DNA from: an uncultured Mycoplasma sp.
Lineage (GTDB): Bacteria; Bacillota_I; Bacilli_A; RF39; UBA660
Length of the DNA stretch: 34,363 nt
Assembly (NCBI GenBank): GCA_946554525.1
Contig: CAMNSE010000012.1
Span: 1 to 34,363, forward strand
Direction of reading: 5' to 3'
Notes under the pieces: generated by a model
The model's database searches: none
What the model saw: only the letters and a program-made list of their open reading frames with translations
What the model was told of the DNA's origin: nothing
Shown: positions 23,792 through 32,254 of the stretch, one piece after another
How positions within the stretch are numbered: position 1 is the stretch's first letter
Layout of the letters: the number at the start of each line of letters is the position of its first letter
Program-made: the position numbers and the translations under genes

Positions 23792-24628
23792 ATGAAAGAT
23801 ACGTTTTTTATAAATGAGGCATTTGATACTGGAATAAAATCTTTTTTAGAATGTGAAAATAAAAAAGATAGTCTTTTATATCATTCATTTTTAGTAGTAG
23901 TAATACGAGTTTTAGCATTTATTTATGGCAAGCTAGACATTGTAAATCCATATTATTTAAAAAATAATGTTGCACTTATTAATAATTTAAGTAAGTATGG
24001 AGTAAATAAAAGCGATATTCTAAATATGTTTGAAGAACTACTTCTTTATTACAAAATAGAAAGCGAAGATTATAATAAGAAGTTTAAACGAAAAAATCCC
24101 CATTTTACTAAAGTTCAAGAATATTTAGTTGATATGTTTATTATGAAAAAGAGAAACTCCCAAGTTAGCTATCAAGAAGAAGAGGCGTTTTTAGAACTTA
24201 TTTACACAACACACACTAAAAATGCTTATCAAATTTCTTATAATTATTTAGTAAGTAATGATCCAGGATTTATCGAAAAGTATTATTATTCTAAATTAAA
24301 TAACCAAGATGTTACAAGAGTTGATTTAGACAAGACAATCAGTAAAAATATTAACTTAGAAGCATTAAATTTTATGGGAATTAATTTAAGTAATATTCAT
24401 AATTTAAGTGAAAGTGAAATTATGGATGCTCAAGATGGGGCATATCGTTACTTTGATATTGACGTTGATAGTACTAACAGAGATGAAGAATTAAAAAAAG
24501 CAATGAATTATTATAAAACTTATGGAAGAAAAGTAACAACAGGAAATGGTTATGTAGACATTTTACTACTTATGAGCGTTATTGCGACATCTATTAGTAT
24601 TATTGTAATTATTTTATTACATATATAG
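23792..24628 (+). CDS. Tail-anchored protein of unknown function
   Basis: A 278-residue protein that I do not recognise. Nearly all of it is soluble and helical (YHSFLVVVIRVLAFIYG..., repeated short helices), with one membrane helix at the very end (about 254-276), so it is probably anchored by its tail with the main part in the cytoplasm. I chose the ATG at 23792 because AAGGTGG lies five bases upstream; the GTG at 23783 lies inside that site. A promoter TTGTAA, 17 bases, TAAAAT is visible just upstream. yutD follows eight bases later in the same operon. Confidence 0.65.
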   Translation: MKDTFFINEAFDTGIKSFLECENKKDSLLYHSFLVVVIRVLAFIYGKLDIVNPYYLKNNVALINNLSKYGVNKSDILNMFEELLLYYKIESEDYNKKFKRKNPHFTKVQEYLVDMFIMKKRNSQVSYQEEEAFLELIYTTHTKNAYQISYNYLVSNDPGFIEKYYYSKLNNQDVTRVDLDKTISKNINLEALNFMGINLSNIHNLSESEIMDAQDGAYRYFDIDVDSTNRDEELKKAMNYYKTYGRKVTTGNGYVDILLLMSVIATSISIIVIILLHI

Positions 24629-24636
24629 GAGGGTTT

Positions 24637-24918
24637 ATGGAAGTTATTACATTAAATGGCATAAAATATGAAGTTATAAAAAATGTTAAAGACGCTATTA
24701 ATATTGAAGAAATTGAATCCAAACTAACAGAATACTTTGATGATTTTGATTATATTGTAGGGGATATAGCGTATAGTAAATTAAGATTAAAAGGATTTAA
24801 TAATAATAGTAATAAAAATTTTAAACCAATAAATGATGTAGATACTGTAGAGGAATACATTAAAAATAATTGTGCTTATGGATGCCGTTGGTTTATGATA
24901 AGCAAAATAAAAGATTGA
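24637..24918 (+). CDS. yutD: YutD-like protein (DUF1027)
   Basis: A 93-residue protein with the YutD signature: KYEVIKNVKDAINIEEIESK, then DYIVGDIAYSKLRLKGF and the CAYGCRWFMISKI end with the two conserved Cys. Small cytoplasmic protein of unknown function conserved in Bacilli. AGGAGG seven bases upstream. In Bacillus the yut cluster also carries yutH (coat kinase-like), and a possible YutH-like gene follows here at 26110. Confidence 0.85.
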   Translation: MEVITLNGIKYEVIKNVKDAINIEEIESKLTEYFDDFDYIVGDIAYSKLRLKGFNNNSNKNFKPINDVDTVEEYIKNNCAYGCRWFMISKIKD

Positions 24919-24943
24919 AGTATCAAATAAATTTTGATATAAT
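24915..24943 (+). promoter_or_regulatory. Promoter of the proline-rich repeat protein
   Basis: TTGAAG (overlapping the yutD stop) and a perfect TATAAT, 17 bases apart, 26 bases before the next start codon. Confidence 0.65.
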
Positions 24944-24969
24944 GGATAGAAAGAATAGAGGGATTAAAT

Positions 24970-26073
24970 ATGGCAAAAATAAATATAACAAAGCCTACTA
25001 ATGAAATGGAGGCACTAGCGTTATTAAGCGCTTTTAAAGCAGATAGTAATACTTATATTATATTTGATAGTGAGCGTATTGGATCTATGGGCCTTCCAAT
25101 AATTTATATTAGTAAATACACTGACAAATTAGAAAAAATAACTGATGCAGATGAATGGCAAAATGTTAAGAATTATTTAAAAGGAATTATTAATGGAACA
25201 GCTTTTGAGTATGTTTTGGTGGATGAAAACTTATTAAGTGATGAAGTATATTATACACCGCTTACTCTTCCAACAACGTCTTTTGATGTTATTAAAAACA
25301 GATACGTAGTTGATGAAAGTAGCAATAACCCTGTATTAGAGCCTATTAATGAGGTTCCTGAAGCGCCAATTATGCCAGATAATAATGTTGCTAGTAATAT
25401 AGACGTTACTTCAACTCCAGTATCTATAGTTGCAGAAGGGGCTCCAAATATAGTGCCTGAGGCTGTGCCAGCTGCTCCAGCGGTTATGCCTTCAATTGAA
25501 GCAATACCTAGTCCTGCATTAGAACCTATTAATGAGATTCCTGAAGCGCCAATTATGCCAAATAATAATGTTGTTAGTAATACAGATGTTGCTTCAACTC
25601 CAGTATCTCCAATTGTAGAAGAAGTTCCAAATATAGTGCCTCCTTTTGTGCCTGTAGCTCCAGAGGTTGCACCTTCAACTGAAGTGACTGCTCAAATATC
25701 TTCTGTAGAGCCGGTAGCAGAACCTACTTTAGCTGTTGAACCAGCCTTAGCAGTAGATGAAAAGCCTATAGAAAAGGAAACAACAGTAAACTTTGATATG
25801 GATAAAGAAACATTTTTAAAAGCTTGTGAGAATATGTTTGATGCCTTAGTGTCAAAATATCAAAAAGAACTTATAGATATAGAAAGAAGAGAAAGAGAAC
25901 TTACTATTAAAGAACAAGAAATAAATAATAAAATGGCAAGTGCAAATGAAGCCTTAGCTAATGCTGAAGCTAAAGAACAAGTTGCAAATATTGCTCATGA
26001 TAATGCTCAAAAGATTATGGACTTATCAAGCATTATGCCTCATCCTACAGATACTCAAGCTGGTGTTATATAA
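24970..26073 (+). CDS. Protein with duplicated proline-rich segment and coiled-coil tail
   Basis: A 367-residue protein of unknown family. Residues 1-115 form a small globular domain (EALALLSAFKADSNTYIIFD). Residues 123-270 are low-complexity, rich in Pro, Ala, Val, Glu, with an imperfect direct duplication of 61 residues beginning LEPINE[VI]PEAPIMP; the DNA period is exactly 183 bases. Residues about 275-350 form a charged coiled coil (ERREREL...EQEINNKMASANEALANAEAKEQ). There is no signal peptide or membrane helix, so it is cytoplasmic, or in the mother cell if it is a spore protein. Its own promoter precedes it and a terminator begins within its last codons. Confidence 0.75.
   Translation: MAKINITKPTNEMEALALLSAFKADSNTYIIFDSERIGSMGLPIIYISKYTDKLEKITDADEWQNVKNYLKGIINGTAFEYVLVDENLLSDEVYYTPLTLPTTSFDVIKNRYVVDESSNNPVLEPINEVPEAPIMPDNNVASNIDVTSTPVSIVAEGAPNIVPEAVPAAPAVMPSIEAIPSPALEPINEIPEAPIMPNNNVVSNTDVASTPVSPIVEEVPNIVPPFVPVAPEVAPSTEVTAQISSVEPVAEPTLAVEPALAVDEKPIEKETTVNFDMDKETFLKACENMFDALVSKYQKELIDIERRERELTIKEQEINNKMASANEALANAEAKEQVANIAHDNAQKIMDLSSIMPHPTDTQAGVI
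25336..25701 (+). repeat. Two-copy 183-bp direct duplication
   Basis: Copies at 25336-25518 and 25519-25701 encode the two 61-residue proline-rich units and start with the same TTAGA[GA]CCTATTAATGAG sequence. They have diverged, so the duplication is not recent. Confidence 0.75.
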
Positions 26074-26086
26074 ACACCAGTTTTTT
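26060..26086 (+). terminator. Terminator overlapping the repeat-protein stop codon
   Basis: CTGGTGTT pairs with AACACCAG, followed by six T. The stop codon sits in the loop. Confidence 0.8.
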
Positions 26087-26109
26087 CATATATTTAATTA
26101 GTGATATTT

Positions 26110-27033
26110 ATGAAAGAAAGTATAAACTTTTACTATAATTTTAATGTTGATGAAGTAGAACAGTGGGGTAAAATATATGTGTTTTCATATTTAAATTATA
26201 CTTATTATTTTGTGCCTTTAACAAGGATAGATGCAGAGCTTGAAGATATAGTAGTTGTTAGTAGAGAATTAAAAGCAAGAGGCATAGAATGCCATGATAT
26301 TATTCTAAATAAATTTGGTAAAATTATTACAAATGTGGCAGCGGGAAATTATATTTTATTAAAACCTATTGGAGATATATATGAAGAATATGATTTACAT
26401 AAAATAGTAAGTATTAATAATAATTTAATATTAACTGAAAATAAAAGTAAGTTGTATCGTAATTCTTGGGCAAAATTATGGAGTGAAAAAGTTGATTATT
26501 TTGAATATCAAATTCATGAGATAGGAAAAGATAAAACTGTTATTTTAGATAGTGTAAGTTACTATATTGGACTTGCTGAAAACGCAATTAGTTATGTAGT
26601 TAGTACATCTAGTAAATATCAAATAAGTGATCTAGATAAAATATGTTTATCGCATAGAAGAATAAATTTCCCCAATTATAAATTAAATTATTTAAACCCT
26701 TTAAGTTTTATTTTTGATTTAGAAGTAAGAGATATAGCTTCTTTTATTAAAAGTGCTTTTTTTGCTCATGAAGATGCATTAAGTTACTTAAAAGAAGTAT
26801 TAAGAATTCATAATTTTACTGTTTATAGTTTGTCTTTATTATATTCAAGACTAATGTATCCATCATATTATTTTGATATATATGAAAAGATTATGAACGA
26901 TGAAGAAGATGAGGAAGCTCTAATTCCAATAATTGAAGAAACCAGTAATTATGAGAAATTTTTAAAAAGTGCTTATGAAGAAATAAGCAAGTATGCACCT
27001 ATTGAAAGAGTGGAATGGTTACTAAAAAAATAA
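26110..27033 (+). CDS. Unknown protein, possibly YutH/CotS-like
   Basis: A 307-residue soluble protein. The arrangement of an N-lobe-like beta region (1-95), a linker, and a C-terminal helical half is like kinase-fold coat proteins such as YutH and CotS. The segment LSHRRINFPNYKLNYLNPLSFIFDLEVRDIASFIK (about 180-214) lines up loosely with the catalytic loop and the Asp of that fold, but the HxD motif itself is not there. Neighbourhood (yutD nearby; yutD and yutH are close in Bacillus) supports YutH. I hold this as a weak call. The ATG at 26110 follows AGTGA; a GTG nine bases upstream is less likely. Confidence 0.4.
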   Translation: MKESINFYYNFNVDEVEQWGKIYVFSYLNYTYYFVPLTRIDAELEDIVVVSRELKARGIECHDIILNKFGKIITNVAAGNYILLKPIGDIYEEYDLHKIVSINNNLILTENKSKLYRNSWAKLWSEKVDYFEYQIHEIGKDKTVILDSVSYYIGLAENAISYVVSTSSKYQISDLDKICLSHRRINFPNYKLNYLNPLSFIFDLEVRDIASFIKSAFFAHEDALSYLKEVLRIHNFTVYSLSLLYSRLMYPSYYFDIYEKIMNDEEDEEALIPIIEETSNYEKFLKSAYEEISKYAPIERVEWLLKK

Positions 27034-27036
27034 GAG

Positions 27037-27261
27037 TTATAAACCTACATTTATAACTCCTTCTATTTCTGGGATTTGTTCTTTTAAATAAGATTCTATT
27101 CCGTAATTAATAGTCTCATCTTGATATCCACAGTGTGCACATGCACCAGATAATTTTATAAAAACATATCCATCTTCATATCTAATTAGTTCAATATCGC
27201 CACCATCTTGATTTAAAAGGGGACGAATATCTTCTAATAAATCTTTAATTTTTTCTTCCAT
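27037..27261 (-). CDS. NifU C-terminal-domain iron-sulfur protein
   Basis: A 74-residue protein consisting only of the NifU C-terminal (Nfu) domain: LLEDIRPLLNQDGGDIELI, then LSGACAHCGYQDETI with the C-x-x-C pair at Cys41 and Cys44. Such proteins carry an iron-sulfur cluster between two subunits and pass it to target proteins. I chose the ATG at 27261, preceded by GGTGTTAACT; an ATG 18 bases further out lies before that site. Convergent with the preceding gene, with three bases between. Confidence 0.88.
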   Translation of the reverse strand: MEEKIKDLLEDIRPLLNQDGGDIELIRYEDGYVFIKLSGACAHCGYQDETINYGIESYLKEQIPEIEGVINVGL

Positions 27262-27318
27262 AGTTAACACCAATAACATTATAGCCTAAAATATAGTTTA
27301 AAGTAAAGGAAAATATGT

Positions 27319-27324
27319 TATAAT
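27319..27324 (+). promoter_or_regulatory. -10 of the S1-domain gene
   Basis: TATAAT preceded by TG at the extended position, 17 bases before the start codon, in the divergent gap to the Nfu gene. Confidence 0.45.
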
Positions 27325-27341
27325 AAGTTCAGGTGATATAA

Positions 27342-27680
27342 ATGTATAAAATTGGTGATGTGATAAAATGCACCGTAACAGGATTTAAAGACTATGGAAT
27401 CTTTGTTAAAGTAGATAATGAATATAATGGATTAATCCATATTTCGGAAATTTCCGAAAGTTTTGTTAGAAATGTTACAGATTATAGCGAGATAGGGGAA
27501 TCTATTTATGCTAAAATTATAGAAATAGATGAAGATGCAAAACATTTTAAATTATCAATTAAAGATATTCATTATAAAAGTGATGGAATGGAAGCAGTTG
27601 AATCTGATAAAAATGGATTTAAACCCTTAAAAGATAACCTAAATATTTGGATTAATGAGAAATTAAAAGAAATAGAATAA
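27342..27680 (+). CDS. S1-domain RNA-binding protein (YugI/CvfD type)
   Basis: A 112-residue cytoplasmic protein with one S1 domain at 1-75 (GDVIKCTVTGFKDYGIFVKV, NGLIHISEIS, KIIEIDEDAKHFKLSIKD) and a short helical tail. The length and layout match YugI/GSP13 and CvfD, which associate with ribosomes or RNA and adjust translation in stress. AGGTGA lies five bases before the ATG. Single-gene unit. Confidence 0.85.
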   Translation: MYKIGDVIKCTVTGFKDYGIFVKVDNEYNGLIHISEISESFVRNVTDYSEIGESIYAKIIEIDEDAKHFKLSIKDIHYKSDGMEAVESDKNGFKPLKDNLNIWINEKLKEIE

Positions 27681-27757
27681 TTATAATTTGCTAGGATTTA
27701 AACACAGAACGGGGTGTAATTGAGTCAAATTCCTTTTTTAAATTTCATAATTATGTC

Positions 27758-27792
27758 AAAAAAATTCTGATATTATTTCAGAATTTTTTTAT
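27758..27792. terminator. Bidirectional terminator
   Basis: AAAAAAATTCTGA pairs with TTCAGAATTTTTTT. It serves the S1-domain gene rightwards and the gene at 27834 leftwards. Confidence 0.75.
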
Positions 27793-27833
27793 TAAGATTA
27801 GCCTCATGAAAAAGAATTACACCAACTTTTATA

Positions 27834-28403
27834 TTAGTAATGTGTTCTTAGTTCCCATATTATAATTCTCTCATTATTAATGCCTAAAGGCTTATCAAAT
27901 AATGAGAATTCAACTAAAACATCAAATAAATTATGTTTATATAAATAACTATATATATAATCAAACTCTGGAATCTTATTTAAAGTCTTATCATCAAAAA
28001 TATCAGTTTTTAATGATATATAAGCATCCTTAATATTATCTCTTATAACTGATTCGGCATTTTTGGAAATAGTAACATAAATATCTCCGTTTCTTTTTAT
28101 TTCTATATCTGCTTCCATTATTTGATTTTCAGCATAGTTAATTGAACTTACATTTATTGTATATAATTCATAATCTTTTATTTCCTTTAAAATATTACTT
28201 TTTTCGACCTTTAACTTAAAAGTTCCACAAAACCTACTTTTATCCCTTATCGCATAATAATCAGCTGGATACTTGTTTATAAATTCCAGCACTTTATCCT
28301 CTTCACCTTTTTTAAATAATTGCTCTGGAAATGTATTTAATTTAAGCTCTTTAATTTTTTTAATGCTTTCCAGTTTATTTTTAATAATTATTTTTTCTCT
28401 CAT
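27834..28403 (-). CDS. Hypothetical protein, 189 residues
   Basis: I do not recognise the family. A soluble protein with no membrane helix or Cys cluster (one Cys). The N-terminal 40 residues are helical and basic, then PADYYAIRDKSRF, then beta-rich segments (EADIEIKRNGDIYVTISK) and a C-terminal helical end ending IIWELRTHY. I chose the ATG at 28403, which has GGTGG upstream, over the GTG at 28412. It stands alone; downstream is the bidirectional terminator. Confidence 0.65.
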   Translation of the reverse strand: MREKIIIKNKLESIKKIKELKLNTFPEQLFKKGEEDKVLEFINKYPADYYAIRDKSRFCGTFKLKVEKSNILKEIKDYELYTINVSSINYAENQIMEADIEIKRNGDIYVTISKNAESVIRDNIKDAYISLKTDIFDDKTLNKIPEFDYIYSYLYKHNLFDVLVEFSLFDKPLGINNERIIIWELRTHY

Positions 28404-28518
28404 ACTTACCACCCATAGAATTTTTAAATTAATTAGTATATAATTACGCTAGTGTACATGTGTGTTTATTAAACAGACATCTTCGATTAAGTTTATATGA
28501 ATATTATATCATATTTTT

Positions 28519-28555
28519 AAACATATTAAAACTCGAAACATAAAGGTTCGAGTTT
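28519..28555 (-). terminator. Terminator of tRNA-Leu
   Basis: On the minus strand AACTCGAA pairs with TTTCGAGTT around CCTTTATG, followed by TTAATATG. It is an inverted near-copy of the terminator at 29227. Confidence 0.7.
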
Positions 28556-28565
28556 GGTATCAATC

Positions 28566-28654
28566 TGGTGCCCGAGGCCGGACTTGAACCGGCACGAGCT
28601 TTAACACTCGCAGGATTTTAAGTCCTGTGCGTCTACCTATTCCGCCACTCGGGC
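28566..28654 (-). tRNA. tRNA-Leu (UAA)
   Basis: An 89-base class II tRNA with encoded CCA. Acceptor GCCCGAG pairs with CTCGGGC; the anticodon loop is CTTAAAA (anticodon UAA); it has a long variable arm and a GGTTCAAGTCC T-arm. Confidence 0.97.
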
Positions 28655-28685
28655 AGGCACTGTCTTAAATATTTAAGACTTCTTA

Positions 28686-28714
28686 AGTATAATATGAATT
28701 TGTATGTTTTGCAA
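28686..28714 (-). promoter_or_regulatory. Promoter of tRNA-Leu
   Basis: Reading leftwards, TTGCAA and TATACT are 17 bases apart. An inverted repeat (GTCTTAAA/TTTAAGAC) lies between it and the tRNA. Confidence 0.7.
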
Positions 28715-28808
28715 GAGTTTTTTTATAAAAAGTGTATTTTTTCTTAAATTGTTGCATAATAAATAATAAAACTCATTATATAGGTAAATAAAAGTAGCAA
28801 AAATTAGT

Positions 28809-28838
28809 TGACACGATAAATTAAACTATGTTATAATT
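28809..28838 (+). promoter_or_regulatory. Promoter of the four-tRNA operon
   Basis: Consensus TTGACA and TATAAT with an 18-base spacer, 30 bases upstream of tRNA-Ser. Confidence 0.75.
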
Positions 28839-28868
28839 TGCTTGTTGACGAAAGAAAAGGTCAATCCT

Positions 28869-28961
28869 GGAGGAATACCCAAGTCTGGTTGAAGGGACCG
28901 GTCTTGAAAACCGGGAGGTCGCGCAAGCGGCGCAGGGGTTCGAATCCCTTTTCCTCCGCCA
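28869..28961 (+). tRNA. tRNA-Ser (UGA)
   Basis: A 93-base class II tRNA with encoded CCA. Acceptor GGAGGAA pairs with TTCCTCC; the anticodon loop is CTTGAAA (UGA); the variable arm is long. Confidence 0.97.
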
Positions 28962-28975
28962 CTTAATTTATATAT

Positions 28976-29052
<77 letters not shown>

Positions 29053-29057
29053 AATGT

Positions 29058-29134
29058 GGTTCGTTAGTCTAGAGGCCTATGACGTCTGCCTGTCACGCAG
29101 AAGATCACGGGTTCGAATCCCGTACGAACCGCCA
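29058..29134 (+). tRNA. tRNA-Asp (GUC)
   Basis: A 77-base tRNA with acceptor GGTTCGT/ACGAACC, anticodon loop CTGTCAC (GUC) and encoded CCA. Confidence 0.97.
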
Positions 29135-29141
29135 TTTTTTT

Positions 29142-29217
<76 letters not shown>

Positions 29218-29226
29218 GATTGATAG

Positions 29227-29262
29227 GAAACTCGAACATTTATGTTTCGAGTTTTAATATGC
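29227..29262 (+). terminator. Terminator of the four-tRNA operon
   Basis: AACTCGAA pairs with TTTCGAGTT around CATTTATG, then TTAATATG. Near-identical, in inverted orientation, to the tRNA-Leu terminator. Confidence 0.75.
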
Positions 29263-29386
29263 TAAAAATTAGTGTATAATGTTTATATAAATTAAATTGG
29301 TTTTATTAATTTAGTATACATACATAGAACGACACAATCATTATGTGTATGCTAAGCTAATATTTGAAAATTTTTCCATAAGTACC

Positions 29387-29415
29387 TTCAAATAAAACTT
29401 AAAATATTGTATAAT
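29387..29415 (+). promoter_or_regulatory. Promoter of the glycosyltransferase-HD operon
   Basis: TTCAAA and TATAAT are 17 bases apart, about 45 bases before the start codon. The 29263-29386 stretch before it shows only an imperfect hairpin (TATACATA / TATGTGTATGC) and no gene. Confidence 0.55.
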
Positions 29416-29460
29416 TATAATGATTTAAAAATAATTCTAATGGTTGAGGAGGATTACTTT

Positions 29461-30537
29461 ATGCAAAAAGATTTAACAATAATAATTCCCACTTATAATG
29501 ATACAACTGAGAAAATAAAATGCTCTTTAGATTCAATAGCTTTGCAAAGTGATTATGATTTGTCAAAAATTGAAGTAATAGTTGTTGATGATCATACTAC
29601 TAATAAATTGGTAGACTGGAATGAAATTTCAAAATCATATCCCCAATTAAATATCAAGTACATACGACTTTCGGAAAATAAAGGCCCAGGAAATGCTAGA
29701 CAAGTTGGACTAGATAATTCGGTTGGTGATTTTGTGTTTTTTTTGGACTGTGGAGATTCTTTATATGATTCTACAGTACTAACAGCTTTCAATAACAAAA
29801 AAACAGATGAATGTGATATTATATCTACTAAGCTTTATGATGAGGAAACCAAAAGTAAAAGAAGAAGTTTTTTATTTAATAATGCTTATATTTTTGGTAT
29901 TTTTATTAAAAGAAAATTTTTAATAGAAAATAATATAAGATTTAATGAAATTTTGAGATGGGAAGAAGATGCCTTTTTTGAAGAAAAGATTAGGTTTTAT
30001 TCCCCTAAGGTTGTTTCTACTGGTGGTACAATAGGTTATTCTTATAATACTGATCCTAATTCGATTACAAGAAGGAACAATCATGAATATCAAAATGATT
30101 TTACAGGATTTAGTGCTATGGTTGTAAAAAGCATATTATTATGTAGTTTCTATAAGGACGAAAAAGCTTATCAAGAAATGGTTGATGAAGCTATTCGAAT
30201 TTTATCGGTATGTTATTCAAGATTTTATCCGCATTTATTTCAAAACCATAACGCATCAGAACGTATATTAAAGATACTATATTTATTAAAAATCTTAATG
30301 GAAATAGTTCCTTTTAATATTAATTCTGAAGAGTTTAACTCATTATTTATTAAAAAAGTATATGCAAGAAATTTTCTTATTAAGAACCATCAAGTTCCGT
30401 GTGATAAAATAAATGATTTTATGAGCATGGTTTGCTCTTGTGAAAATTTATATGGCGATTATAATATAGAAGGTACTAATATAACAGTAAATAACTTAAT
30501 GGAAGAGATTGGCAGAAACAATAGAATTTCTAAATAG
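29461..30537 (+). CDS. Family 2 glycosyltransferase
   Basis: A 358-residue protein with a GT-A fold at the N-terminus: LTIIIPTYND (5-14), VIVVDDHTT (39-47), the KGPGNARQVGLDNS block, and the metal-binding FLDCGD (Asp96, Asp99). Then ILRWEEDAFFEEKIRFY, a typical acceptor-side ED segment (about 177-195). The rest (200-358) is helical. It transfers a sugar from a nucleotide-sugar to an unknown acceptor, in the cytoplasm; there are no membrane helices. I chose the ATG at 29461 because GAGGAGG precedes it; an in-frame ATG further upstream is not supported. The HD gene follows 15 bases later. Confidence 0.87.
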   Translation: MQKDLTIIIPTYNDTTEKIKCSLDSIALQSDYDLSKIEVIVVDDHTTNKLVDWNEISKSYPQLNIKYIRLSENKGPGNARQVGLDNSVGDFVFFLDCGDSLYDSTVLTAFNNKKTDECDIISTKLYDEETKSKRRSFLFNNAYIFGIFIKRKFLIENNIRFNEILRWEEDAFFEEKIRFYSPKVVSTGGTIGYSYNTDPNSITRRNNHEYQNDFTGFSAMVVKSILLCSFYKDEKAYQEMVDEAIRILSVCYSRFYPHLFQNHNASERILKILYLLKILMEIVPFNINSEEFNSLFIKKVYARNFLIKNHQVPCDKINDFMSMVCSCENLYGDYNIEGTNITVNNLMEEIGRNNRISK

Positions 30538-30552
30538 TGAGGGTGACAATAT

Positions 30553-31563
30553 ATGAATCAATATTTAAATATATTTATAGATAATAATTATCCTGATTTT
30601 ATAGATAAATATTTAACAACAAATACTTTAAATAGATTAAAACATATAACACAGTTTTGTGGGTGTGACTATACAAATTTGTATTCTCCATTATTTAAAT
30701 ACACAAGATTTGATCATAGTTTAGTTGTAGCACATATGACATGGCATTTTACTCATGACAAAAAAGAAACGATAATGGCTTTATTACATGATGTAGGCAC
30801 TCCATGTTTTGCTCATTGTATTGATTATGTTTTTGAAGATTATATCAATCAAGAATCTTCTGAAAAAAGTATTATAGAAATAATAAGCAAAGATAAGAAA
30901 ATACAGAATTTTTTAAAAAAAGATAATTTATCTATAAAAGATTTAGAAGATTATTCAAAATTTCATATTTTAGAAAATAAGTCACCTAAACTATGTACAG
31001 ATAGACTGGATGGAGTCTTACATACTTGTTATATTTGGCTACATACGCATTCCTTAGAACAAATTAAAGAAGTGTATGACAACATGGTAATTTTAATAAA
31101 TGAAGAGGGAAATCCTGAAATTGGTTTTAGTGATATTGAGATTGCAGAAAAGTTTGTTTCTATGGTTTATAATTATGCAAAAGAGCTTCAAGGAAATACT
31201 GATAAATTTGTAATGAAATATATATCAGAAGTTGTTAAATTGTCGGTTAAAAGAAAAATAATATCATTAGAAGATTTATACACGAAAAAGGAAGAAGAGC
31301 TTTGTGCTATTTTTAATAAAAGCTTTTTATCATGGAAAGTATTCAATGACACAAGTAAATTAATTAGAACTGATAATGAACCTAATAATAGATTTTATAT
31401 TTCGTTTGAAACAAAGAAAAGAAATACGATTCCATTGGTTTATACAGTGAGTGGTAATAAAAGAATAATTGAAATATCTAATGTTGCTCAAAATATATAT
31501 GGTGAATTAAAACAATATAAAGACAGTACTTATGCTTATATTGAAGAAATATATAATATTTAA
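30553..31563 (+). CDS. HD-domain phosphohydrolase (dNTPase-like)
   Basis: A 336-residue cytoplasmic protein. The metal ligands of the HD superfamily are seen as TRFDHS (His55), ALLHDVG (His79, Asp80) and a later Asp in LCTDRLDG (150-153). The R-x-D-H-S start and the HDVGTPCFAH segment are typical of dGTPase/SAMHD1-like enzymes that cut dNTPs, but the substrate cannot be assigned. GAGGGTGA precedes the ATG. Operon partner of the glycosyltransferase. Confidence 0.82.
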   Translation: MNQYLNIFIDNNYPDFIDKYLTTNTLNRLKHITQFCGCDYTNLYSPLFKYTRFDHSLVVAHMTWHFTHDKKETIMALLHDVGTPCFAHCIDYVFEDYINQESSEKSIIEIISKDKKIQNFLKKDNLSIKDLEDYSKFHILENKSPKLCTDRLDGVLHTCYIWLHTHSLEQIKEVYDNMVILINEEGNPEIGFSDIEIAEKFVSMVYNYAKELQGNTDKFVMKYISEVVKLSVKRKIISLEDLYTKKEEELCAIFNKSFLSWKVFNDTSKLIRTDNEPNNRFYISFETKKRNTIPLVYTVSGNKRIIEISNVAQNIYGELKQYKDSTYAYIEEIYNI

Positions 31564-31656
31564 TATAATGATGTTACAATTGTTAAAAAAATTGTTATAA
31601 AGAAGCTAAAATTTTGTTAATAAATGTTAATTACATTTTAAAAGGAGATTATGTAT

Positions 31657-31875
31657 ATGGAACCGTTTATAGCTGATTTAATAAAAAGTTCTAAAGTACC
31701 TAAAATTATTAGATATTTAATAGTAATCATAATAAGCATATTTATTATTTTCGTAGGGGTTATTTGTGCCTTTAAAAGTCCGTTCATATGGGGGAAAATA
31801 TTTGGAGCTATACTAGCAATATCATTTTTAGGTATAGGGATTTATTTATGTTTAAAAATATCTAAAAATAAGTGA
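31657..31875 (+). CDS. Small two-helix membrane protein
   Basis: A 72-residue protein with two membrane helices (about 19-38 and 46-66) and a basic end. I prefer the ATG at 31657 because AAAGGAG then lies nine bases upstream; from the ATG at 31651 the gap is only three. No family recognised. Gap from the HD gene is about 90 bases without a clear terminator. Confidence 0.55.
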   Translation: MEPFIADLIKSSKVPKIIRYLIVIIISIFIIFVGVICAFKSPFIWGKIFGAILAISFLGIGIYLCLKISKNK

Positions 31876-31908
31876 TTAATTAAAATTTGAAAGCGTGAGA
31901 AAAATAAA

Positions 31909-32121
31909 ATGTTTAATTTAAAAAAAGAAAAATTAAAAATGAAAATATTTATGATTTTAATGGTAATCTTTCTATTACTTACTTTTATTGGAGCAGGCTA
32001 TGTATTTTATAAAGATGGAGAAGCTAATCCAGGATTTGCTGCAGTACCTAGCTTATTTTGTATTTGTTTTTCTGCATTATATAGAAATAGTAAAAAAGCT
32101 ATAGAAGAAAATACAAAGTAA
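31909..32121 (+). CDS. Small membrane protein, 70 residues
   Basis: A basic N-terminus (KKEKLKMK), one clear helix (about 12-31), a short loop with DGEANPG, and a second weaker hydrophobic segment (about 42-56, PSLFCICFSALY). The ribosome site is weak (GAGAAAAA), so the start is uncertain and an internal ATG ten codons in could be used. No family recognised. Confidence 0.45.
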   Translation: MFNLKKEKLKMKIFMILMVIFLLLTFIGAGYVFYKDGEANPGFAAVPSLFCICFSALYRNSKKAIEENTK

Positions 32122-32201
32122 TTGTTAAATTAGAATTTCTATGAAATATTAAAATATTATCTTTATAAGTCGTTTATTAAAAGTAAAATTAATTAAGTAC
32201 A

Positions 32202-32230
32202 TTGCCTTTTAATTTTTTCCTTGTTATAAT
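32202..32230 (+). promoter_or_regulatory. Promoter of the FAD-dependent dehydrogenase gene
   Basis: TTGCCT and a perfect TATAAT 17 bases apart, 24 bases before the start codon. Confidence 0.7.
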
Positions 32231-32254
32231 GAGTTTATAAGGGAGTATTTTTTA

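Noticed and set aside
24100-28400. Possible CRISPR array or phage genes
   Set aside because: No regularly spaced short direct repeats and no capsid, terminase or integrase motif found anywhere in the window; the repeats seen are inside coding genes (183-bp and 72-bp).
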